Source: Oscillospiraceae bacterium (GTDB lineage Bacteria > Bacillota_A > Clostridia > Oscillospirales > Oscillospiraceae). Taken from it: a stretch of 9,494 nt of DNA. The notes beneath the pieces were generated by a model that did no database searches, was not told where the DNA came from, and worked only from the letters and a program-made list of their open reading frames with translations. Below, piece after piece: positions 1 through 6,500 of the stretch. The stretch lies in assembly GCA_017411665.1 (NCBI GenBank), contig JAFQPT010000383.1, forward strand, positions 1 to 9,494, in the 5' to 3' direction. Each line of letters opens with the position of its first letter. Positions within the stretch are counted from its first letter, which is position 1. The translations under genes were made by a program, and so were the position numbers.

Positions 1-438
1 AATCTGGAAAAAGAACAGACCGTCATGCAGTTCAAGTTGGGGCTGGTGCTGATTCTGCTGGCGGGTGGCTGCGCTGATGTGATGGCGAAGCTCTATGAGG
101 AGTGGGGCAATCCGGCCTTGTCCGCACAGTTTCTGCTGTATACCTTTGCACTGGCTTTGGTGCTGTGTATCCCGCTGGTGATTTGGAAAAAGGAACGCCC
201 CGGTGTGCCGGAAGTGCTGTATGGCTTTGCGGTGGGGATTCCCAATTACTTCTGTGCAAAATTCCTGCTTGCATCCTTGGAAACCGTGCCTGCGGTGATT
301 GTATACCCCACCTTCAGCGTAGCGACCATTCTGGTGGTCACATTGGCGGGTGTGGTGCTGTTTAAGGAACGACTGGGAAAACGGCAGTGGATTGCAGTGG
401 GGATCATTCTGGTTGCTTTGGTGCTGCTGAATATGTGA
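1..438 (+). CDS. DMT-superfamily (EamA-type) transporter, C-terminal half; 5' end outside window
   Basis: This is an integral membrane protein of the drug/metabolite transporter superfamily; its substrate cannot be told. The frame is open from base 1 and ends with TGA at 436-438, giving 145 visible residues. Five hydrophobic helices follow a short charged stretch (NLEKEQ), which looks like the cytoplasmic linker between the two five-helix EamA repeats of a 10-TM protein. The last part (FKERLGKRQWIAVGIILVAL) is the typical end of an EamA repeat: a short charged loop, then the final helix. An ATG at 25 could start a 137-residue five-helix protein, but no GGAGG precedes it, whereas every complete gene downstream has one 7-8 bases before its start. 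I therefore prefer a truncated 10-TM transporter. The frame and family are clear; whether the gene is partial or complete is inferred. Confidence 0.82.
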   Translation, partial: NLEKEQTVMQFKLGLVLILLAGGCADVMAKLYEEWGNPALSAQFLLYTFALALVLCIPLVIWKKERPGVPEVLYGFAVGIPNYFCAKFLLASLETVPAVIVYPTFSVATILVVTLAGVVLFKERLGKRQWIAVGIILVALVLLNM

Positions 439-449
439 TGGAAAGAATA

Positions 450-485
450 AACGTCTCGGCAACGCTGTCGAGACGTTGCTTTTTT
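450..485 (+). terminator. Intrinsic terminator after the transporter gene
   Basis: A perfect 9-bp inverted repeat (AACGTCTCG at 450-458, CGAGACGTT at 469-477) encloses a 10-base loop and is followed by GC and six T (480-485). It begins 11 bases after the transporter stop. The T-rich tail overlaps the weak -35 region of the kinase promoter. Confidence 0.9.
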
Positions 486-504
486 GTGTGATTCTTGTTA
501 TGAT
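476..504 (+). promoter_or_regulatory. Candidate sigma-A promoter of the PfkB kinase gene (extended -10)
   Basis: TGTTATGAT at 496-504 is an extended -10 element (TGn plus TATGAT, 5 of 6 matches). A weak -35 box, TTGCTT (476-481), lies 17 bases upstream and overlaps the preceding terminator. Transcription would start near 511, leaving a leader of about 27 bases with no room for a riboswitch. This is inferred from consensus matching only. Confidence 0.5.
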
Positions 505-537
505 ATATTAGATAACACTCGAAAGAGGAGAGATATT

Positions 538-1470
538 ATGGGTATTGTGGTAATTGGCGCAGTGTTTGTGGATATTAAGGGTTTCCCTCATGATATGTAT
601 ATTCCCGATGGCCGTAATGTTGGCCGTATTGAATATGTTCATGGCGGCGTGGCCAGAAATGTTGTGGAAGATATTGCGAATCTGGAACTGCGTCCTACCT
701 ATCTGGGCATTGTAGATGATACCCCTATGGGTGAGGCTGTTGTCAATAAGCTGAGAAACCATAAGGTCAATGTGGATCATGTACTTACTAAACGTGACGG
801 TATGGGTACCTGGCTGGCTGTGTTTGACAACAACGGCGACGTGGCAGGCTCTATTTCCAAGCGACCCAATATGCTCCCTCTGGTAGATTTGCTGGAAGAA
901 AAGGGCGACGAGATCTTCGCTGCTGCGGATTCCGTGGTACTGGAAGTTGACCTGGATAAGGAACTGGTGAAGAAGGTTCTGGAGCTGGGTAAGAAGCACA
1001 ATGTAAAGCTGTTCGGTCTGGTGTCCAATATGTCTCTGGCAGCACAGCGCCGTGACTTTGTCAAGCAGTTTGACTGCTTGATTTGCAATCAGCTGGAAGC
1101 AGGCATCCTGTTTGCCGATGACTATAGTGACAAGACGCCCGAAGAGCTGTGCGAGATTCTTTCCCATAAGGTCAGCCAGGCGAACTTCCCCTCTATGGTT
1201 GTCACCATGGGCGGCAAAGGTTCTGTATATGCCGATTACACCGGAGTGAAGGGCGTTTGCCCCGCTCGTAAAGTACAGGTCAAGGACACCACAGGTGCAG
1301 GGGATGCATTCTGCGCAGGTGTAGCTGCGGGCATGACCTACGGCAAGACTTTGGCGGAAGCGGTTGAAATCGGCACGCTGCTGGCAGCCTCTGTTATCAC
1401 CTCTACGGAAAATGTATGTCCTCGTTTCATGCCGAAGGAACTGGGCATTGATGTGGAAGTGGTTGATTAA
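538..1470 (+). CDS. PfkB/ribokinase-family carbohydrate or nucleoside kinase
   Basis: This is a cytoplasmic ATP-dependent kinase of 310 residues, a normal length for the PfkB family, which phosphorylates sugars or nucleosides. ATG 538 is chosen because AAAGAGGAG (522-530) sits 7 bases upstream; a longer in-frame TTG start at 484 lies inside the terminator and promoter. Visible motifs are the substrate-side GGVARN (residues 36-41), the Mg/phosphate motif NQLE (184-187), and the C-terminal PfkB signature DTTGAGDAF (250-258), with Asp256 as the catalytic base. The N-terminal layout (DIKG, then GR, then GGVARNV) recalls pseudouridine kinase PsuK, but no psuG glycosidase is adjacent, so the substrate stays open. 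The gene has its own promoter and terminator and therefore looks monocistronic. Family is confident; substrate is unknown. Confidence 0.93.
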   Translation: MGIVVIGAVFVDIKGFPHDMYIPDGRNVGRIEYVHGGVARNVVEDIANLELRPTYLGIVDDTPMGEAVVNKLRNHKVNVDHVLTKRDGMGTWLAVFDNNGDVAGSISKRPNMLPLVDLLEEKGDEIFAAADSVVLEVDLDKELVKKVLELGKKHNVKLFGLVSNMSLAAQRRDFVKQFDCLICNQLEAGILFADDYSDKTPEELCEILSHKVSQANFPSMVVTMGGKGSVYADYTGVKGVCPARKVQVKDTTGAGDAFCAGVAAGMTYGKTLAEAVEIGTLLAASVITSTENVCPRFMPKELGIDVEVVD

Positions 1471-1483
1471 GTTTGAAATATCG

Positions 1484-1511
1484 AAAGCCCGCCAAACGGC
1501 GGGCTTTTTTT
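1484..1511 (+). terminator. Intrinsic terminator after the kinase gene
   Basis: A GC-rich stem (AGCCCGCC at 1486-1493, GGCGGGCT at 1498-1505) closes a four-base loop (AAAC) and runs into seven T (1505-1511). Two further A-T pairs can extend the stem to 1484. It lies 13 bases after the kinase stop and is a textbook factor-independent terminator. Confidence 0.95.
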
Positions 1512-1550
1512 CGGTAAACCACAGGTTTCGCGGATTCTACTTTCGGTTTC

Positions 1551-1579
1551 TTGCCTTTTTCGAGGGAAATGGGTATGAT
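1551..1579 (+). promoter_or_regulatory. Candidate sigma-A promoter of the XRE regulator gene
   Basis: TTGCCT (1551-1556, 4 of 6 matches to the -35 consensus) and TATGAT (1574-1579, 5 of 6) are separated by an ideal 17 bases. Transcription would start near 1586, about 25 bases before the ATG. The strong terminator just upstream means this gene needs its own promoter. Confidence 0.62.
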
Positions 1580-1610
1580 GAAGCCAATCAAATCAACAGG
1601 AGGAACCGTT

Positions 1611-2012
1611 ATGAATACGATGGGCGAAATCATTTCCACACGGCGTAAGGAACTGGGCATGACCCAGAAAGAGCTGGCGGCGAAAATGAATGTGACCGAT
1701 AAGGCGGTCAGTAAATGGGAACGGGGCATTGCCTATCCAGATATTCAGTCTGTGCCGCAGTTGGCGGAAGTGCTGGAGGTTTCCGTAGTGGAGCTGATGG
1801 ATGCGCAGCCCGATGCCAAAACAGAGGAGGCACCCATGAAGCATATCATTAAGGAAACGATCGATTTGATCTTTAAGGTCGTGCCTGTTGCCATGAGTGT
1901 GGCGGTTGTGGCTTTGGCTGTCATGGGAGCACTGAACACCGATTCCGCGCTTATTATGCTGGGACTGGGAATGTTCTGTCTGGCAATGCGCGGTCTGCCT
2001 GAAAACAACTGA
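1611..2012 (+). CDS. XRE-family HTH regulator with two C-terminal membrane helices
   Basis: This is a 133-residue DNA-binding protein that appears tethered to the membrane. Residues 6-63 form a Cro/C1-type helix-turn-helix: IISTRRKELGMTQKELAAKM, then the recognition-helix region TDKAVSKWERG (29-39) and the closing helix ending in VVELMD. A charged linker (65-78) leads to two hydrophobic segments, about 90-108 and 111-126, separated by the short turn NTDS. Start 1611 is fixed by AGGAGG (1598-1603) 7 bases upstream; a longer frame from TTG 1551 overlaps the -35 box. XRE proteins with a short membrane tail are common in Clostridia, but their signals and targets are mostly unknown. No terminator separates it from the next gene 78 bases away, so read-through into that gene is likely. 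Target operator and ligand are not known. Confidence 0.9.
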   Translation: MNTMGEIISTRRKELGMTQKELAAKMNVTDKAVSKWERGIAYPDIQSVPQLAEVLEVSVVELMDAQPDAKTEEAPMKHIIKETIDLIFKVVPVAMSVAVVALAVMGALNTDSALIMLGLGMFCLAMRGLPENN

Positions 2013-2028
2013 AGAAAAACGCCAAATG

Positions 2029-2058
2029 TTTACTGTTCGGCACGTTTTGTGCTATAAT
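2029..2058 (+). promoter_or_regulatory. Strong candidate promoter with spacer palindrome, upstream of the exported-protein gene
   Basis: A perfect extended -10 element, TGCTATAAT (2050-2058), is preceded at 18 bases by TTTACT (2029-2034, 4 of 6). Transcription would start near 2065. Between the boxes lies the short palindrome GCAC-N5-GTGC (2040-2052), placed where a repressor would block RNA polymerase. The promoter is well supported by consensus; the operator role is speculative. Confidence 0.68.
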
Positions 2059-2090
2059 ACCGCCAATGAATAAAAAACGGAGGTATCAAT

Positions 2091-2594
2091 ATGGGAACGC
2101 GCATTATCGGCTTGTTTCTTGGAGGGATTTTGCTGTTTGTAGGGGCGCTTATGTTGAATCCCGAATTCCGACAGATTGTGAATGAAGTCAATGTAGAGCT
2201 GTTGGAGCAGGCGGAAGAGCAGGGGCTGCTGGAAACGGAGCTGCCCATGGGTGCAACAAATATTGTGGAAAACGGCTGCGAAGTCGATGGTGTTTTGACA
2301 GGCGAGATTCGTTTCAAACTGAGAGGTGTGAAGTGGAGCTATCGCTGTGCATCTGTTGCCCCGATGGATGACGAACTGCCCGATCTTTCCGGTATGGACG
2401 GAGCGTTTGATGCACTGGAGACGCAGGTGCGCGAATGCCCGGCTGCGGTATCTGTCAATGATGAAGGCGCCGGTAAAATTATCTGGTACGATGCGGCTTC
2501 CGGTCGTGCATACAGCCTGTCCATGGCGGAGGATGCCAATGGAGATACCCTGCAGAGTATTGCGAATCTGATTTTTACAGCCGTTTCAAAGTAG
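2091..2594 (+). CDS. Membrane-anchored exported protein of unknown function
   Basis: I do not recognise a family for this 167-residue protein. Residues 5-22 (IIGLFLGGILLFVGALML) form one hydrophobic helix after a short basic N-terminus, so it is probably a signal anchor, with the remainder outside the membrane. There is no lipobox. A Glu-rich, probably helical stretch (31-49) links the anchor to a soluble domain. That domain contains WSYRC (81-85), an acidic patch (91-102), a likely helix (104-114) and a C-terminal part with IIWYDAASGRAYSLSM followed by a final helix. Cysteines are at 62, 85 and 115. The start at 2091 has CGGAGG (2078-2083) 7 bases upstream. Its own promoter plus the lack of a terminator after the XRE gene allow both independent and joint expression. 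A sensory or regulatory partnership with the XRE protein is only a guess from position. Confidence 0.8.
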   Translation: MGTRIIGLFLGGILLFVGALMLNPEFRQIVNEVNVELLEQAEEQGLLETELPMGATNIVENGCEVDGVLTGEIRFKLRGVKWSYRCASVAPMDDELPDLSGMDGAFDALETQVRECPAAVSVNDEGAGKIIWYDAASGRAYSLSMAEDANGDTLQSIANLIFTAVSK

Positions 2595-2600
2595 CAAACA

Positions 2601-2632
2601 AGAATCCCGACATCATCGGATGTCGGGATTCT
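2601..2632 (+). terminator. Long perfect hairpin, probable terminator after the exported-protein gene
   Basis: A perfect 13-bp inverted repeat (AGAATCCCGACAT at 2601-2613, ATGTCGGGATTCT at 2620-2632) closes a six-base loop. It starts 6 bases after the stop codon. The downstream tail TTCCTTTC is T-rich but broken by C, so it is weaker than the two upstream terminators. On the other strand the tail is also T-rich (TTGTTTGC), but no gene on that strand would need it. Confidence 0.75.
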
Positions 2633-2660
2633 TTCCTTTCACAGGGGGTTGTGGTATATT
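2632..2660 (+). promoter_or_regulatory. Candidate promoter of the deacetylase gene, possibly of the deacetylase-addBA operon
   Basis: TGGTATATT (2652-2660) is an extended -10 element (TATATT, 5 of 6). The matching -35 position (2632-2637, TTTCCT, 3 of 6) is weak and overlaps the end of the hairpin. Transcription would start near 2667, about 22 bases before the ATG. This is based on consensus only. Confidence 0.45.
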
Positions 2661-2688
2661 GGAGAAAACAAATGGCGGAGGAACGGCT

Positions 2689-3495
2689 ATGGTGAGAAAA
2701 TGCTATCCCAACGGAAAGAAAAAGGCCTTTGTGCTGACCTATGATGACGGAGTTTTGCAGGATGTGCGTCTGGTGCTGCTGCTCAACCGTTACGGACTGA
2801 AGGGAACATTCAATCTGAATTCTCTGCTGATGGAGCGGGAATTTGTGTGGCATCACGAGAAAATCGGGGCCGTGCGCAGATTGCCGTTGTCCGTTGCGGC
2901 GCACTTGTATGAAGGGCATGAGGTTGCAAGCCACAGCTGTACCCATCCCGATTTGCAGGGGATGAGCCGGGACGGACTGCTGTATGAATTGGGACACGAT
3001 AAATATTTGCTGGAGCAGCTGGTAAAGCAGCCTGTTTTGGGCTTTGGTGTGCCCTTTGACTACTATGATGATGTGGTTGCCGATGTTGCGCGGCAGCTGG
3101 GCTTCCGCTATGCCCGCGGCTCGGAGGAGACCTGCAGCTATGCGCCCAATGCCGATGCATTCCATCAAAATGCAGGGATGTTCCACCTCAGTGAGGGACT
3201 GGAACAATTTGTGGAGGGCTTCTTTACGGCAGACGAAGAACTGGCATCCTGCATCATTGTGGGACACAGCTATGATTTGGATGCGGAGCAGCTCTGGGAG
3301 ACGATGGAGTCGATGTTTGCGAGAGTGGCTGCGGACGAGAATGTGCTGTCCATGACCCATTTGGAGTACGTGGAGTATCTGCAGGCTATGGAGCAGGCGG
3401 AGATGTACGGGAAGACAATCATCAATCGCAGCGACAGACCGCTGTGGTTCGAGATTGACGGAAAAATTTGCAGGGTTGACCCTCAAAGGGGATAA
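2689..3495 (+). CDS. Polysaccharide deacetylase family protein (CE4/NodB-like), cytoplasmic
   Basis: This is a predicted metal-dependent N- or O-deacetylase of 268 residues with a NodB-type barrel. Motif 1 is TYDDG (17-21), with Asp19 as likely catalytic base and Asp20 as metal ligand. Motif 2 is SHSCTHP (81-87), with His82 and His86 completing the Asp-His-His metal site. The motif 3 region reads GVPFDYYDD (about 120-128), so it has the P-F core but not the Arg of classical CE4 enzymes. GHSYDL supplies a late His near residue 190. The C-terminal 25 residues (NRSDRPLWFEIDG) look like a small beta appendage. There is no signal peptide or membrane helix, so the substrate is probably intracellular or a small glycoconjugate rather than wall polymer. 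The start is set by GGAGG (2677-2681), 7 bases upstream. addB begins 46 bases after the stop. The substrate is not predictable. Confidence 0.88.
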   Translation: MVRKCYPNGKKKAFVLTYDDGVLQDVRLVLLLNRYGLKGTFNLNSLLMEREFVWHHEKIGAVRRLPLSVAAHLYEGHEVASHSCTHPDLQGMSRDGLLYELGHDKYLLEQLVKQPVLGFGVPFDYYDDVVADVARQLGFRYARGSEETCSYAPNADAFHQNAGMFHLSEGLEQFVEGFFTADEELASCIIVGHSYDLDAEQLWETMESMFARVAADENVLSMTHLEYVEYLQAMEQAEMYGKTIINRSDRPLWFEIDGKICRVDPQRG

Positions 3496-3498
3496 CCC
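3473..3498 (+). other. Two-tier hairpin across the deacetylase stop codon
   Basis: GGGTT (3473-3477) pairs with AACCC (3494-3498), and inside it CCCT (3480-3483) pairs with AGGG (3487-3490) around a CAA loop, with a small internal loop between the tiers. It covers the stop codon (3493-3495). No T run follows, so it is not a standard terminator; it could attenuate, stabilise the mRNA, or be chance. Confidence 0.35.
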
Positions 3499-3501
3499 AT
3501 T

Positions 3502-3510
3502 TGATACAAT
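3502..3510 (+). promoter_or_regulatory. Possible internal promoter for addBA (extended -10 only)
   Basis: TGATACAAT matches an extended -10 element (TGn plus TACAAT, 5 of 6), 32 bases before the addB start. No acceptable -35 lies 16-18 bases upstream; a TTGACC at 3476-3481 is too far away (23-base spacer). It could give addBA transcription independent of the deacetylase gene. Confidence 0.3.
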
Positions 3511-3541
3511 CAACGTAAAGTATGATGCGGGAGGAATACCC

Positions 3542-6500
3542 ATGCTGCAGGTAATCACAGGAAAAGCAGGGACAGGGAAAACTGCGATGATGATGCGGGC
3601 CATCGCAAAGGAAATGGCCGCAGGCAATCGAAGCATTCTCATTGTCCCCGAACAATACAGCCATCAGGCGGAGCGGGAGCTTTGCGCTGTTTGCGGCAGC
3701 AGAGTCTCTTTGTATGCCGAGGTACTGACCTTTACGGGTCTTGCACGCTGGGTAGACCGTCAGCTGGGCAGCGGGGAGCCTGTGGTGCTGGATAAAGGCG
3801 GACAACTGCTGTGCATGGCACTGGCACTGGAAATGGTGTATGCGCAGCTGCGGGTGTATGGCGGTGCGCGAAAACGTGCAGCGCTGCAAAGCCAGCTGCT
3901 GGATGCGGTGACGGAGCTGAAGACTGCCTGCGCATCTCAAGAGGAACTGCTTCGTGTGGCTGAGGAATGCGACGGACTGCTGGCGGATAAGCTTCATGAT
4001 ATGGCGCTGATCTTTGCTGCTTATGATACGGTGGTTTCCGGCGGCAGAGCAGACCCGACCGACCGCTTGACTCGATTGGCAGAGCGAATCGGCGATGCGG
4101 AAATGGGCAATATCCGTATTTTTATTGATGGTTTTACAGACTTTACGGGGCAGCAGCTGCGGGTCATTGCCGCACTGCTGGAAAGCGGCTGCGAAATCAC
4201 GGTTTGTCTGACCTGCGACACGGCCCAACAGGACAATGAAGTGTTTGCCATTCCCCGCAGCACGCTGCGTACCCTCAAGCGCCTTGCGGAAGAGTGGGGG
4301 ACGCAGTGGAATGAGGTGCGAAAAACCTCCGCTCGGGAAGAAACGGCACTGGAGTTTTTCTGCGACAATATGTTTACCTATACCCGTGGGCGCATGGAGG
4401 ATGCGAATCACAGCATTCGTCTGTTTGCGGGAGACAGCGTTGCCGATGAATGTGAATTTGCGGCAGCGCAGGCCATTGCCTTTGTGCGGGATGAAGGTGC
4501 ACGCTGGAGAGACATTGCGGTGGCTGTCCGCGGCTTTGAAAATTACGAGACGTTACTGGACAGCACCTTCCGTAAGTACGGCGTTCCCTTGTATATGACC
4601 AAGAAAAGCACCCTTCTGTCCAAACCGCTGACGCAGCTGATTGAGGCTGCGTACGAAATCATCACCGGTGGTTGGGATGCGGAGGATGTGTTTACCTATC
4701 TGCGCACGGGTCTGACGGGGATGGAGCAGGCTGACTGCGATGTGCTGGAAAACTATGTGCTTTTGTGGGATTTGCGAGGCACTGCGTGGACCAGAGAAGC
4801 AGACTGGAGACTGCATCCCGCAGGATATGAGGAAGCCTATAGCCCCGAAGACAATGCGCTGCTGCGCCGGATCAATGCCCTGCGACGCAGTGTGGCGGCA
4901 CCTCTTGCGGTATTTGAAGAAGCAGCAAAAGCGGCAGGAACGGGGCATGAGCAGGTTATGGCACTGGTGCAGCTGCTGGAGACTCTGGGCGTGGATGGCG
5001 TGCTGGAACAGCGCGCAGCTCAACTGGAGGAGGCGGGATATCCGCAGCAGGCGGCAGAGTGTGAAAAAATCTGGGAAATTACCCTGGATGCACTGGAGCA
5101 GTTTGACGGGATTCTCGGGGAAACCGAACTGGATACGGACCGCTTCTCTCAGCTGCTGTTGCTGATGCTCAGTCAGTATGATGTGGGCACCATTCCCATT
5201 GCGGTAGACCGCGTGGCGGCAGGTGAAATGGACCGTATGCGCCGCAGAAATCTGAAGCATCTGATTGTGCTGGGTGCGAGCGACGGCAATCTGCCCGGAC
5301 CGCAGGAAAGCGGCGGCGTATTTTCGGGAGATGACCGCACCAGACTGCTGGAAGTGGGTCTGGATTTGGGGACCTGCGGCGATGCGGAGCTGTGGCGGGA
5401 ATTCGGTTTGATTTACAACTGTCTGACCCTGCCCAAGGAGACCTTGACTTTGACCTATCCCACAGGCGGGGATAACAGACCCTCTGTGGTGATGAGCCGC
5501 GCGAAGGCGCTGTTTGAAAAGGAAATCGAGTACATTGACCCGCTGAAGTGCAAAATGGCGTCGCGGGAAAGTGCGTTGGAGCTGGCTGCGTTTTCTCTGC
5601 GGGACAATGCGGGAGTAGCGGCTGCCTCTGCGGCAAGCTATTTCAAGGAAACGGACAGACAGCGTCTGGAAACTCTGCAGCAGGCAGCGGAGCAGCTTCG
5701 AGGCAGTCTCAGCCGTGAAGGGGTACGCAATCTTTACGGCAGCACCCTGCGATTATCCGCTTCCAGAATTGATAAATTCAATTCCTGTCCGTTTTCGTAT
5801 TTTATGGAGTACGGGTTGAAGGCAAAGCCGCGCAAAACGGCGTCTTTTGCTCCGCCTGAAATGGGTGTTTTCATGCACTATGTTCTGGAGCACGTGGCGA
5901 AGGAAGTCACAGCGCAGGGCGGCTTTGCGGTTGTCACCAAAGAAGAACTGCATCGGTTGACGGATTTGTATATCGGACAGTATATCGCAAAGTATTTGAA
6001 TCACTTTAAGGAGAAGACTCCTCGATTTGTATACCTGTTCAACCGCTTGACAAAAGACGTGCGGGCGGTTGTGGACGATATGGCGGCGGAATTGCGGAAG
6101 AGTGATTTTGCGCCTCTGGACTTTGAACTGAATTTCGGAGACCCCGAGAAGGTGCCGCCTATGGAAATCGGCAGCGGTGATGCGAGCATGACGCTGACAG
6201 GTATTGCAGACCGCGTGGACGGATGGGTGCACGACGGGAAGCTGTATTTGCGTGTGGTGGACTATAAGACGGGCAAGAAGGAATTCAAGCTGTCGGATGT
6301 GTTCTACGGCATGAATTTGCAGATGCTGCTGTATCTGTTCACCCTGGAAAAATGGGGTGAGCAGCGTTATGGCAGGGAAGTCGTGCCTGCAGGTGTGCTG
6401 TATGTACCTGCGTTCCATAAGAATGTAACGGGGCAGGACAACCTCAGTGACGAAGCCATTGCCAAGGAGCAGCGGAAGAAGCATCTCCGTTCAGGCTTGA

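Noticed and set aside
25..438. Complete five-helix small transporter starting at ATG 25
   Set aside because: No GGAGG site precedes this ATG, and the frame is open to the window edge through a linker-like sequence, so a truncated 10-helix EamA protein is more likely. It is not fully excluded.
505..537. Riboswitch or leader RNA before the kinase gene
   Set aside because: The predicted leader is only about 27 bases, too short for any known riboswitch, and no stable structure is evident.
508..1167. Open frame of 219 codons on the - strand
   Set aside because: It runs opposite the PfkB kinase, whose motifs are intact, and has the His/Gln/Ile-rich look of an antisense shadow.
2575..3642. Open frame of 355 codons on the - strand
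   Set aside because: It is fully opposite the deacetylase gene and the addB start, with atypical composition, no domain and no credible ribosome site. Similar long - strand frames at 3422-4411, 4553-5260 and 5753-6484 were rejected for the same reason.
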